Assembly (NCBI RefSeq): GCF_938023125.1
Contig: NZ_CALHDW010000011.1
Location: 62,001 to 126,000, forward strand
Reading direction: 5' to 3'
DNA length: 64,000 nt
DNA from: an uncultured Porphyromonas sp.
GTDB taxonomy: Bacteria > Bacteroidota > Bacteroidia > Bacteroidales > Porphyromonadaceae
Shown here: positions 34,906-42,811 of the stretch, piece after piece
How positions within the stretch are numbered: position 1 is the first letter of the stretch
How the letters are laid out: every line of letters starts with the position of its first letter
The notes under the pieces: model-generated
What the model saw: the letters and a program-made list of their open reading frames with translations, nothing else
Told to the model about the DNA's origin: nothing
Databases searched by the model: none
Position numbers and translations under genes: made by a program

Positions 34906-36720
34906 TTACTTATTTTCTGCCATTTCCCGGCTCTTTTCGTCTTCGGGATCTACCCAGTCTCCATTCTCACGGATGAGGGCGATGAGAGCCTCTACGGCGT
35001 CTCCTTCTGCAATTCCTCGCCGCATACACTTTTGTCCCTTGTAGAGATCGATCTTGTGCGGAGCGCCTCCCACGTATCCATAATCTGCGTCGGCCATCTC
35101 TCCGGGTCCATTGACAATACAACCCATGATGCCTATTTTGAGGTTGGGAAGATGGCTCGTTGCCTTTTTGATGCGGGCAATTGTTCCCTCCAAATTATAG
35201 AGTGTACGCCCACATCCCGGGCAGCTAATGTACTCGGTGTGGGAGAAACGAAGTCGGGTCGCTTGCAGAATGCCGAGCGCCAATGCCTGTAGAGAGGCAA
35301 GAGGAAGGTGAGGGGCTGTAAGCATAATGGCGGAGCCGGCTCCCTCTAGGAGGAGTGTCCCCAGGTCTGTGGCGGCGGCAATTTGTACCTTTTCTAGGGA
35401 TTCGTGTGGCGCAAATTGGGCTTCGAAGGCGATGGGGGAGGTTACCTCCATTTCGGCAAGAAGGGCGATCGTTCTACGCCATAAGCCAATGCGATTGGCT
35501 CCGCTTGCGCTTAGTATCAGTAGTCTGTTGGGCTGGTGTGCGAGATCCATTGCCTCCGCTTTCTCACGAGAGAAGCTTTCAGTCTCGACGAGGATAGCGG
35601 GGAGGGTAGAGAGGTCTAGGCTCTCTCTCGAAGTGCTTAGCTTGTCTCCTCCTGCTAAAGAGAGCTTTGGAGAGCCATCATCTTTCCCCACAATAAGGAC
35701 AGAGGGTAAGAGGTTGGCTCCGTAGAGTTGCCCGGCTATGGAAGAGGCATTGCGAGGGAGTATTTGTGCTCGGTAGGGCAGGGGGGATAGGGGGGATAGT
35801 TGGGGGGCAACGGCTCGCTCGGCAATGTGCTCCACAAGGAGGCGTGCAACGGGGAGTTCTGCCTCGGGGGCTTCGCTTAGGGAGACACGCAGTGTATCTC
35901 CCAACCCATCGGTAAGAAGGGAGCCAATGCCTACGGCACTTTTAATTCGTCCATCCTCGCCCTCTCCGGCCTCGGTTACGCCAATATGCAAAGGATAATG
36001 CACCCCCATTTCGTCCATACGCTCTACCAAGAGGCGTACTGCTTGGGTCATTACCTGCACGTTGGAGCTTTTCATCGAGATGACAATATCCTCGAAGTGC
36101 AGACTGCGAGCCACGCGGAGATACTCTAGGCAGCTCTCTACCATTCCCTCGGGTGTGTCGCCATAACGCCGGAGCATACGCTCACTAAGAGACCCATGAT
36201 TGATCCCGAGTCGAATGGCTCTTTTTAGTCGTTTGGCCTCTTGTAAGAAGTCGCCAAAAAGTTGCTCTACACGCTCTTCGCCACGAGCAAAGTCCGCATC
36301 AGAGATACTCTCACCGCTCCATTCTCCTTTGCGATCTGCGAAGTTGCCGGGGTTGATGCGCACCTTCTCTACATGCTTTAGTGCCTCGTAGGCGGCTTGT
36401 GGATTGAAGTGAATATCGGCAACGAGTGGGATGGTGTATCCTTTCTCGTTGAGCGCTGCTCGGATGGTTTTTAGGCATTCGGCCTCGCGTACCCCCTGCG
36501 CCGTAAAACGCATGTAGTCCGCTCCGGCTCGGGCTGCTCGCTCTGTTTGTGCTATCCCGGCCTCGGTGTCTGGTGTGGAGACGTTGGCCATGGTCTGGAT
36601 GCGTAAAGGGTACTCAGAGCCTAGGGGTATAGAGCCTATCGAAACGCTACATGTACAACGCCTGCGATAATTGAGCGCATCAAGCGGGTAGTGAAGAGAG
36701 GGAGAGGGGAGGGGCGGCAT
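34906..36720 (-). CDS. ispG: 4-hydroxy-3-methylbut-2-enyl diphosphate synthase, long form
   Basis: 604 aa. [4Fe-4S] enzyme of the MEP isoprenoid pathway, converting MEcPP to HMBPP. The TIM-barrel domain (about 25-300) has IQTMANVSTPDT, MRFTAQG, PLVADIHFNP and VRINPGN. An insert domain (about 310-470), found in Bacteroidota, Chlamydiae and plant enzymes, explains the length beyond the 370 aa of E. coli. The C-terminal Fe-S domain carries CPGCGRTLYNLEG and GIMGCIVNGPGEMADADYGYVGG. It is followed by dut after a 64-base gap. Confidence 0.96.
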   Translation of the reverse strand: MPPLPSPSLHYPLDALNYRRRCTCSVSIGSIPLGSEYPLRIQTMANVSTPDTEAGIAQTERAARAGADYMRFTAQGVREAECLKTIRAALNEKGYTIPLVADIHFNPQAAYEALKHVEKVRINPGNFADRKGEWSGESISDADFARGEERVEQLFGDFLQEAKRLKRAIRLGINHGSLSERMLRRYGDTPEGMVESCLEYLRVARSLHFEDIVISMKSSNVQVMTQAVRLLVERMDEMGVHYPLHIGVTEAGEGEDGRIKSAVGIGSLLTDGLGDTLRVSLSEAPEAELPVARLLVEHIAERAVAPQLSPLSPLPYRAQILPRNASSIAGQLYGANLLPSVLIVGKDDGSPKLSLAGGDKLSTSRESLDLSTLPAILVETESFSREKAEAMDLAHQPNRLLILSASGANRIGLWRRTIALLAEMEVTSPIAFEAQFAPHESLEKVQIAAATDLGTLLLEGAGSAIMLTAPHLPLASLQALALGILQATRLRFSHTEYISCPGCGRTLYNLEGTIARIKKATSHLPNLKIGIMGCIVNGPGEMADADYGYVGGAPHKIDLYKGQKCMRRGIAEGDAVEALIALIRENGDWVDPEDEKSREMAENK

Positions 36721-36745
36721 AGGGATACAGATCTATTATATGCAT

Positions 36746-36825
36746 AACCCGAAGTTGTACACTATGGATGGCTGTTGATCCGATTGCTCTCGGAGGGTTG
36801 CGCCCTAGGTGTACAATGTCGGGTT
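36746..36825. promoter_or_regulatory. Long inverted repeat between purE and ispG
   Basis: A 17-base arm at 36746-36762 (contains TTGTACAC) and its near-complement at 36809-36825 (contains GTGTACAA), 15 of 17 positions pairing, around a 46-base loop. On the minus strand it lies between the purE stop and the ispG start, without a T run. It may be an attenuator-like RNA fold or paired operator sites. Confidence 0.4.
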
Positions 36826-36850
36826 TATTGCTATCTATGGAGAGGGGCTC

Positions 36851-37357
36851 TTAGTTGGTCTTGAAGCTGTATTTTACCTCTTTGAGATCGGCATTGGCAC
36901 GTACTACCTTTTCTTTTAGCCCTTCTTTGAAGGCTTTGAGACGCTTCTTGAGATCGGCATCACCCAACGAAAGCATTTGCGCTGCCAGAAGGGCTGCATT
37001 CTGAGCTCCATTGATTCCTACGGTAGCGACAGGGATCCCCGGAGGCATTTGTACGATAGCGAGGAGGGCATCCATACCATCAAGAGTGGCCTTGATGGGC
37101 ACCCCGATAACGGGTAGGGGGGTCATTGAGGCAATTACACCACACAGATGAGCCGCCATCCCGGCGCCTGCGATAATAACACGCACCCCTCTCTCCTCTG
37201 CTCCACGGGCAAACTCAGCCACCTCGTCGGGGGTGCGGTGTGCCGATAGAGCCAAGATTTCAAAAGGAATCGCGAGTTCGTCTAGTTGGCGAGCAGCCTT
37301 TTCCATTACGGGAAGATCGGACGTGCTGCCCATGATGATGCTTACAAGCGGAGTCAT
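36851..37357 (-). CDS. purE: N5-carboxyaminoimidazole ribonucleotide mutase
   Basis: 168 aa. Converts N5-CAIR to CAIR in purine synthesis; octameric, class I PurE. The N-terminal MGSTSDLPVMEKAARQL (9-25) and SAHRTPDEV (about 39-47) phosphate and base loops, plus GAGMAAHLCGVIASMTPLPVIGVP (about 63-86) and MPPGIPVATVGI (about 103-114), are all intact. It is located between gcvH and ispG on the same strand. The 181 bases between gcvH and purE show no promoter that I can recognise. Confidence 0.96.
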   Translation of the reverse strand: MTPLVSIIMGSTSDLPVMEKAARQLDELAIPFEILALSAHRTPDEVAEFARGAEERGVRVIIAGAGMAAHLCGVIASMTPLPVIGVPIKATLDGMDALLAIVQMPPGIPVATVGINGAQNAALLAAQMLSLGDADLKKRLKAFKEGLKEKVVRANADLKEVKYSFKTN

Positions 37358-37538
37358 AGTTTAATACAATCGTATTGAGTGATGGATCGAATGTCGTTTT
37401 TGCTTGGGGTAATGCAAGCGAGGGCGAATCAAAAGAATCCTCTTGATGCGCCCTCTATGATTAGCCGTAGACAACCCGCCTCCCTTTGTTTTTTGGGAGA
37501 GCTCGGTGCTACTTGCTTGGCTGTTGATTGTGGCTCTA

Positions 37539-37916
37539 TTAGCCGAGGAATGAGTTGTAAGCAGCAGCATCCATAAGAGCTTCTGCCTTAGCGGGATCTG
37601 CCATTTTCACCTTAATGATCCAACCTTCGCCGTAGGGATCGTTGTTTACAAGTTCGGGTTGATCTTCGAGGGCAGCGTTGAGTTCTACTACTTCTCCCTC
37701 TACGGGCATAAGTAGGTCAGCTACGGTCTTAACGGCTTCGATAGAACCAAATACTTCGCCGGCAGCTACAGTTTCGCCTTCGGTAGGCACGTCTACATAA
37801 ACGATTTCGCCCAATTCGCCTTGAGCATAATCGGTGATGCCAATAAAGGCCATGTCGCCTTCGATGCGTACCCATTCGTGGTCCGTAGTGTACTTGAGTT
37901 GTGCAGGAATATTCAT
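37539..37916 (-). CDS. gcvH: Glycine cleavage system H protein
   Basis: 125-aa lipoyl carrier shuttling the aminomethyl group between P, T and L proteins. The N-terminus YTTDHEWVRIEG and the lipoylation site GSIEAVKTVADL (Lys63) are intact, followed by GEVVELNAAL and PYGEGWIIKVKM. A -7 box lies at 38017-38024 and a 12-base perfect palindrome TTGTAGCTACAA at 38052-38063 just upstream of it. It is the first gene of the run to ribF. GcvP, GcvT and GcvL are not in the window. Confidence 0.97.
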   Translation of the reverse strand: MNIPAQLKYTTDHEWVRIEGDMAFIGITDYAQGELGEIVYVDVPTEGETVAAGEVFGSIEAVKTVADLLMPVEGEVVELNAALEDQPELVNNDPYGEGWIIKVKMADPAKAEALMDAAAYNSFLG

Positions 37917-38016
37917 ACTTCCGTATCTCTATATTTAATTGTTACTATTATATTTCTCTCTCTTGGGGCGAAGCCCTTTATGTTCTAAGAAAAAGGGTTT
38001 ACATCCTCCCCGAGTA

Positions 38017-38024
38017 CAAAGGTA
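38017..38024 (-). promoter_or_regulatory. -7 promoter box for gcvH
   Basis: Minus-strand TACCTTTG, about 100 bases upstream of the gcvH ATG. A perfect 12-base palindrome TTGTAGCTACAA lies 28-39 bases upstream of it (38052-38063), where the -33 region would be. Confidence 0.5.
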
Positions 38025-38086
38025 ATAGTTACCTCACAATATGTAGCATGTTTGTAGCTACAATCTCATTTCTCTTACCCTATGCC

Positions 38087-38130
38087 ATAAAACAAAGAGA
38101 GCCACGGCATATAACCGAGACTCTCTCTGC
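38087..38130 (-). terminator. Terminator of tRNA-Leu
   Basis: Minus-strand AGAGAGTCTCGG pairs, with two imperfect positions, with CCGTGGCTCTCT and is followed by TTTGTTTT. It begins about 25 bases past the tRNA. Confidence 0.65.
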
Positions 38131-38153
38131 AATTATTCACTTAGGAAACAAAG

Positions 38154-38237
38154 TGCCCGGAGCCGGGATCGAACCGGCACGGGTGTTACCCCATTGGTGT
38201 TTGAGACCAACGCGTCTACCAATTCCGCCATCCGGGC
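38154..38237 (-). tRNA. tRNA-Leu(CAA)
   Basis: 84-nt class II tRNA on the minus strand. Acceptor GCCCGGA (from 38237) pairs with TCCGGGC; D-arm with TTGGTAGACGC; anticodon stem TTGGT/ACCAA with loop CTCAAAC (anticodon CAA); long variable arm TGGGGTAACACCCGT; T-arm GCCGG TTCGATC CCGGC; discriminator A. It has its own promoter (38273-38303) and terminator. Confidence 0.95.
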
Positions 38238-38272
38238 TGTAGACATTTTGTTTCTCTTTGGAAGACCGGGTG

Positions 38273-38303
38273 CAAAGGTAGTGAAAGACGTTGGAATGTA
38301 CAA
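38273..38303 (-). promoter_or_regulatory. Canonical -33/-7 promoter for tRNA-Leu
   Basis: Minus-strand TTG (38301-38303), 20 bases, TACCTTTG (38273-38280). The transcript would start about 30 bases before the tRNA. Confidence 0.72.
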
Positions 38304-38478
38304 TACCCCGACCATAACATTTCGCAGATTTGTGGGCGCTCCGATGGAAAGGGTGTGCCAACTTTCGTGCCGGATAGGGACAGCATAGCCCCTCATAGCC
38401 GCCCTTTCTCTTCGGACGGAGGGTGAGGAATCCCTTGCCCGGATTCTTACATTTTCTTGGGTAGAAACCTCTCCCACT

Positions 38479-38556
38479 TCTGCCCAAAACTTTTTTATTT
38501 TTCAGTTAGAAAGGGAGTGCATTTCCGGGCAAGAACGGAAATTTTTTCACCCGGCA
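38479..38556. repeat. Intergenic repeat element, copy C
   Basis: CTGCCCAAAACTTTTTT, AAGGGAGTGCATTTCCGGGC and AAATTTTTTCACCCGG align in order with copy B (AGCCCAAGAAATATTTTC, ATGGGAAGCATTTCTGCCC). A local TTTCCG/CGGAAA hairpin is present. The rest of the 447-base gap between tRNA-Leu and the GNAT gene has no gene. Confidence 0.5.
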
Positions 38557-38684
38557 ACCTGACGCCCTCTCCCCCTCGGGCTCTCTCCGGATCACTTCTC
38601 GGCAGAAACAAAAGCCCCCTAGCCCTTGAGAAGGGTAGGGGGTGATAGGGTGTGTAGTCCGTCTCTCAAAAGGAGATCCGTAGA

Positions 38685-39653
38685 CTAGTCCAGCATTAAA
38701 TCTATGTAGAAGGGGTTATCCGCAAATAGCTGCTCCAGTAGGAGCGAAGGGGTGAGGCTCTCTTTTTGTAGTGCCCTTGGGGCAAGAGGCATAAAGAGGC
38801 ATTTCCCTTGCTCTAATCGGTAGCGGCCTGTATTGGGGCGGAGCATTTCGTCAAGGAGGTCGAACTGCCACGTTACCTCGGGGTGCCTCTTGGCATAGAG
38901 TGAGAGGAGCTGCGGGATTTGAATCACTCGTATCATGCCGTGCGGCTCAAGATCTTCGCCGAGAGGGGGCATCACCACTTGATGGTAAGCTAATCCCTCC
39001 TTTATGGGGAGTTGAGTAGCTACGAATTGAGTGCATTCGCCCCCTTGTAGCATTCGTACTATCCCCTCTTGGGTGTATCCGCCCCCACTGAGTAGAGCGT
39101 CCTCTATTATCCTCTGCCACTGGGGGTAGGTGTGCTCCAGGTGCCCCATAGTCCACCCTCTGCGTTGTTGGATATAGTGTAGATATCCTTCTGCACTAGC
39201 TTGCCTGCAAAGTTGAGGTGGGGGAGTGAGGCGAGGGGAGTTCGGTTGGGATACGCTACGATAACAGACCTTGGCGTAGTCGAACTTGCGTTGATAGTAG
39301 TCGTAGAGCCAGGGCTCGGCAGGGATCAGAAAGGCGAACAGCTTGCCCGTTTGGTACATTTTGGTATGGGCGGAACGGAGTAGGGATGGCATCAGTCCTC
39401 GCCCCCGCTCTCGGGAGATCGTGGCAGCTCCGGATATGTAGGCGGCCTCTATTCGCTCTCCCCACACTCTAAAGGCATAGGAGACTCGGCCTGTGTGTGC
39501 AATGGCTTGGGGGGCACCTCCGTAGTCGATCAGTAGATCGGTCTCGTCATCTTGGTACACATGCCCAAAGTAGAGGTCGAGGAATCTGTCGTCATCCCCA
39601 AAGACCTCTTGCCAAATCTCACGAGAGAGCTGTCGCCTATCAAGCGGGTTCAT
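38685..39653 (-). CDS. GNAT-family N-acetyltransferase
   Basis: 322 aa. The N-terminal half carries a GNAT fold: YAFRVWGERIEAAYISGAATISRERGRGLMPSLLRSAHTKMYQTGKLFAFLIPAEPWLYDYYQRKFDYA, in which SRERGRGLMPSLL is the acetyl-CoA binding P-loop motif (about residues 80-92) and the YQRKFDY segment is typical of Eis-like enzymes. The C-terminal half is less conserved. It overlaps the upstream DUF2156 gene by four bases (ATGA), so the two are made together. Acceptor substrate unknown. Confidence 0.8.
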   Translation of the reverse strand: MNPLDRRQLSREIWQEVFGDDDRFLDLYFGHVYQDDETDLLIDYGGAPQAIAHTGRVSYAFRVWGERIEAAYISGAATISRERGRGLMPSLLRSAHTKMYQTGKLFAFLIPAEPWLYDYYQRKFDYAKVCYRSVSQPNSPRLTPPPQLCRQASAEGYLHYIQQRRGWTMGHLEHTYPQWQRIIEDALLSGGGYTQEGIVRMLQGGECTQFVATQLPIKEGLAYHQVVMPPLGEDLEPHGMIRVIQIPQLLSLYAKRHPEVTWQFDLLDEMLRPNTGRYRLEQGKCLFMPLAPRALQKESLTPSLLLEQLFADNPFYIDLMLD

Positions 39654-40570
39654 ACCTGTGCGTGCCGCCTTAGCAGAGCCGTTCCCTTGTAGAGCCGCAA
39701 CTCCGGTTGATAGGATTCTTTGGCAAAACGTAGTCCGGGAATCCCCAAATCTTCCTCTCTATTGATGTAGATATACTGCTCGGGGATTTGTTTGGCAAAC
39801 TCGTTGTTGATTACGGTGTAGGCGCCCTCAATAGCCGGATTGGCCTTCTCTACATGCACATCAAACGTGTTGTGGTTGATGGGGGAGCCTAGGGTCATGG
39901 CAACGATTTCGCCGTCAATCCAAAGGGCACCTCCCTGCAACTCCAAGGCCTCACAAGCGTCGAGAATGCGGTGTACCATCCTATTTTCCTCTTGGATACC
40001 ATCGCGCTGCGTGGCGTCGTCGAGCCATTGATCGGCAAAATCTTTGTACAGCTCCTTCTGGTCGGGGGTAAAAGGTCGGTAGGTATAGTCCGGATAGAGC
40101 TTCTTAAACTTATTGATATGGTTGCGTTTGGATTGTAGTTTCTTGCCCGATAGTGAGATGAGTCGCTCCCGAAGGTAGACATAGTCAGCATAGTCTTCGT
40201 CCCAAAAGAACTGGAAGTCCTGCCCGAAGTCTTGCTCGAGGCTCTTGGCACAGCCCTCGGTTACGCCCATGCAAACGAGAGGGAATCCCTCCTGTTCGGC
40301 ACAATGGATAAGCTCTTGGATCGCTCCATGCCAGAGATCTCGCTCTGTACAATAGGGGAGGAGGAAAACCGGATGAGAGCGCAGGGGGGAGCGAAAGCGT
40401 ATGATGAGCACCCGATCTTGGTAGACGGCCCAAGAGGTCTCGTAGCGCTCGCTCCATCCGTAAAGGTTGGTAAATGCAAGGTCGCAGATCGCCTTGTCGT
40501 CTTTGTAAATAAGGGGGAAGATTATGCCTCTATCCTCTAGCGTGATGGGGCGAAAGCGTAGTTGGTACAT
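39650..40570 (-). CDS. DUF2156 (LPG synthase C-terminal-like) acyltransferase-fold protein
   Basis: 306 aa. It has the DUF2156 pattern: FRPITLEDRG...CDLAFTNLYGWSERYETSWAVYQDRVLII at the N-terminus, KKLQSKRNHINKFKKLYPDYTYRPFTPD (about 145-172) and DVHVEKANPAIEGAYTVINNEFAK near 250. The fold is that of the catalytic part of lysyl-phosphatidylglycerol synthase (tandem GNAT-like), without the membrane half. It may transfer an aminoacyl group, but the substrate is unknown. It follows sufE by six bases and is coupled to the GNAT gene. Confidence 0.82.
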   Translation of the reverse strand: MYQLRFRPITLEDRGIIFPLIYKDDKAICDLAFTNLYGWSERYETSWAVYQDRVLIIRFRSPLRSHPVFLLPYCTERDLWHGAIQELIHCAEQEGFPLVCMGVTEGCAKSLEQDFGQDFQFFWDEDYADYVYLRERLISLSGKKLQSKRNHINKFKKLYPDYTYRPFTPDQKELYKDFADQWLDDATQRDGIQEENRMVHRILDACEALELQGGALWIDGEIVAMTLGSPINHNTFDVHVEKANPAIEGAYTVINNEFAKQIPEQYIYINREEDLGIPGLRFAKESYQPELRLYKGTALLRRHAQV

Positions 40571-40576
40571 GTTTTA

Positions 40577-41002
40577 TCAGGATAAATAGGTGCGAGCCGA
40601 GCGATGAATTTGCTCAATCATGGCCACGAGACCATTACTACGAGTGGGGGAAAGATGCTCGCGAAGCCCCATTCTGTCGATAAAGTATAGCTCCTGCGAT
40701 ACAATGTCTTCGGGTCGTTGCCCATCATACACACGGAGCAGTAGAGCCGCAATCCCCTTGACAATGAGAGCGTCACTATCCCCTCGGAGGGATAGAGTGC
40801 CATCTTCGTTGGGGGTAATTACAATCCAAACACGGCTCTGGCACCCCTCAATGATATGCTCAGGAGTCTTCTCAGAATCCTCTAGGGGTAGCAGTGTATT
40901 GCCCATATCAATGAGGAGGGAGTATTTGTCCATCCAATCATCAAAGGGCTCGAATTCTTCTAGTATTTCGTCTTGTATCTCCTTGATTGACTTGCTGTTC
41001 AT
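40577..41002 (-). CDS. sufE: SufE-family cysteine desulfuration protein
   Basis: 141 aa. Accepts sulfane sulfur from the SufS desulfurase and passes it to the Fe-S scaffold. The family core is visible: FDDWMDKYSLLIDMG (20-34), the sulfur-acceptor loop IIEGCQSRVW (50-59, catalytic Cys54), DSDALIVKGIAALLL and HLSPTRSNGLVAM. No other suf gene is adjacent; it stands between the glutaminyl cyclase and DUF2156 genes with 6-base gaps on both sides, so it is co-transcribed with them. Confidence 0.93.
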   Translation of the reverse strand: MNSKSIKEIQDEILEEFEPFDDWMDKYSLLIDMGNTLLPLEDSEKTPEHIIEGCQSRVWIVITPNEDGTLSLRGDSDALIVKGIAALLLRVYDGQRPEDIVSQELYFIDRMGLREHLSPTRSNGLVAMIEQIHRSARTYLS

Positions 41003-41008
41003 AGCCTT

Positions 41009-42025
41009 TTATTTACGTTCGTTTTCTCTGTCTTCGAGGTAGGCCATAAGGGTCTCGCCTACCGCTTTTACCACCTCTTTGTCAATCACTTCCATGTTGT
41101 CGGCGTGAGTGTGCCAGTGCGCTCCAAATCCATTGCTCCGAGCCGGATCGTAGTTTACTATGTCTATAGTGGGGATGGCAAGGTTGTCTATAATGGGTTT
41201 GTGGTCGTCTGTAAGAGCGGCCCCGTCCGCCTGAATGAAATAGTGGCCAAAGCCGAGACTTGCCGCCTTATCCCATAGGGAGGAGACAATGCTTGGAGCA
41301 TGAGTCTTGGAGAAAAACTCCCATCGGAACTTGGCATCGTGCGCTCCGACCATATCAAGAAGGATGCCAAACTCAGCACGATAATGCTCTACATGAGGAT
41401 GCTTGCTCCAGTAGGTGGAGCCTAGGCACCAGGAGTCTTCGTTTTCGCTAACCCCCATGTCTTCGGCATCGACAAAGAGGAAGTCGACTCCTAACGTGCT
41501 GTTGCGGTCAGCCAGTTGGCGTGCAATCTCAAGCAATACGCCTACGCCACTTGCGGCATCATCAGCCCCTAGGATCGGTTCGCCTTTGCGGCTTGGATCG
41601 GGGTCGTTATCCGCTGTGGGGCGAGTATCCCAGTGAGCTAGAAGCAAAATGCGACGCTCTGCTGCCGGATTAAGGCGCCCTATGATATTGGTGATGGGGA
41701 GGGTAGCGCCCTCGTGGGTTGATACGTTCGCTTGCTGCAATACAACCTCAAGACCAAACTCCTTAAGCTTGCCGGCAATCCACTCTCCGCACGCCTTGTG
41801 AGTCGGCGTGTTGGGGACGCGCGTCCCGAAGGCTACTTGCTGAGCAATGTAACTATAGGCACTATCTGCATCGAATCGGTTGAGAGCCTCGGAGGGTAGT
41901 GCCTCTGTAGTATTATCGCTTGTTCCTCCCTTCTTGTCTCCCTTACAGCCGGTGGCTGATACGATGAGGAGGAAAATGGCGAGGGGGGCTAGTAGAGCCC
42001 TTACTAGGATGGGGGTTGTCTTCAT
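41009..42025 (-). CDS. Glutaminyl-peptide cyclotransferase, M28 family lipoprotein
   Basis: 338-aa lipoprotein (lipobox ending SATGC, Cys27), so likely periplasm-facing. The M28 zinc-hydrolase fold has the pattern of bacterial type II glutaminyl cyclases such as that of Porphyromonas gingivalis: LLLAHWDTRPTADNDPDPSR, GADDAASGVGVLLEIARQL (metal Asp), VDFLFVDAEDMG (catalytic Glu), ILLDMVGAHDAKF and HWHTHADNMEVI (metal His). These enzymes cyclise N-terminal Gln to pyroglutamate. An aminopeptidase activity cannot be excluded from sequence, but the single-zinc-type ligand set and TRP/DNDPD segment favour the cyclase. First gene of the sufE/DUF2156/GNAT operon. Many secreted proteins in this window begin with Gln after cleavage. 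Confidence 0.85.
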   Translation of the reverse strand: MKTTPILVRALLAPLAIFLLIVSATGCKGDKKGGTSDNTTEALPSEALNRFDADSAYSYIAQQVAFGTRVPNTPTHKACGEWIAGKLKEFGLEVVLQQANVSTHEGATLPITNIIGRLNPAAERRILLLAHWDTRPTADNDPDPSRKGEPILGADDAASGVGVLLEIARQLADRNSTLGVDFLFVDAEDMGVSENEDSWCLGSTYWSKHPHVEHYRAEFGILLDMVGAHDAKFRWEFFSKTHAPSIVSSLWDKAASLGFGHYFIQADGAALTDDHKPIIDNLAIPTIDIVNYDPARSNGFGAHWHTHADNMEVIDKEVVKAVGETLMAYLEDRENERK

Positions 42026-42107
42026 ACTTTTATAGAGTAATGGGTATAGTTATCTAGAGTAGAGTAGGAGAGACTATAGAGGTTGAGGTAACATCATCAA
42101 TAGGATG

Positions 42108-42148
42108 CGAAAAGGCCGCTGCGCACCCAGAAAGGAACAACAGCGGCC
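42108..42148 (-). terminator. Terminator of tpx
   Basis: GGCCGCTG (42114-42121) pairs with CAGCGGCC (42141-42148). On the minus strand it is followed by TTTTC. It is about 75 bases past the tpx stop. Confidence 0.65.
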
Positions 42149-42221
42149 CAACACACCAACACATGAAACATGAAAAGCCCTTTCACAAGGGATAGGGCAA
42201 ATTTCTCTATCCTAGGAACAA

Positions 42222-42731
42222 TTACGCCTGTTGGAGGGCAGCAATTGCTCGGTCGTAATCTGGTTCATGGGTAATGTCGTCTACAAGCTCTGTGTAAACT
42301 ACCTTACCATCTTTGTCTACTACCACAACGGCGCGTGCGAGTAAGCCCTGAAGAGGACCATCCGTCATCAAAAGACCGTAGCCCTTTTCGAAGGAATCTC
42401 CACGGAATACCGAGAGAGTTTCTACATTTGCAAGCCCCTCTGCTCCACAGAAGCGAGCCTGTGCAAATGGAAGATCCTTAGATATACATAGAACAGCAGT
42501 GTCTGCCATCTCTGATGCAATCTTGTTGAAGCGACGCACGCTTGCGGCGCAAACCCCCGTGTCAATGCTCGGGAAAATGTTGAGTACTACCTTTTTCCCT
42601 TTGTACTCACAGAGTGTTGTTTCTGCAAGAGAAGCCTTCACTGCTGTAAACCCGGGAGCCGTAGCCCCCACTTGAGGCATCTCTCCGAGGAGGTTAATCG
42701 TAAGATCGCCTTTGAGTTTAGTCGTTGCCAT
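42222..42731 (-). CDS. tpx: Thiol peroxidase, atypical 2-Cys peroxiredoxin
   Basis: 169 aa from the ATG at 42731; a GTG two codons upstream is less likely. Reduces H2O2 and alkyl peroxides using thioredoxin. Peroxidatic Cys61 lies in FPSIDTGVCAASVRRFN and resolving Cys95 in AQARFCGAEGL, the same positions as in E. coli Tpx. The N-terminus MATTKLKGDLTINLLGEMPQVG fits the family. The preceding gene is a thioredoxin, a plausible partner in oxidative defence, though the two have separate signals. Confidence 0.97.
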   Translation of the reverse strand: MATTKLKGDLTINLLGEMPQVGATAPGFTAVKASLAETTLCEYKGKKVVLNIFPSIDTGVCAASVRRFNKIASEMADTAVLCISKDLPFAQARFCGAEGLANVETLSVFRGDSFEKGYGLLMTDGPLQGLLARAVVVVDKDGKVVYTELVDDITHEPDYDRAIAALQQA

Positions 42732-42811
42732 ATTCACAAATCCTACGCAGATCTTCTAAATCCGCAGCTAAGTTACACATTAATTTCTATTCTGCAAACT
42801 CCGTCGAGTTA

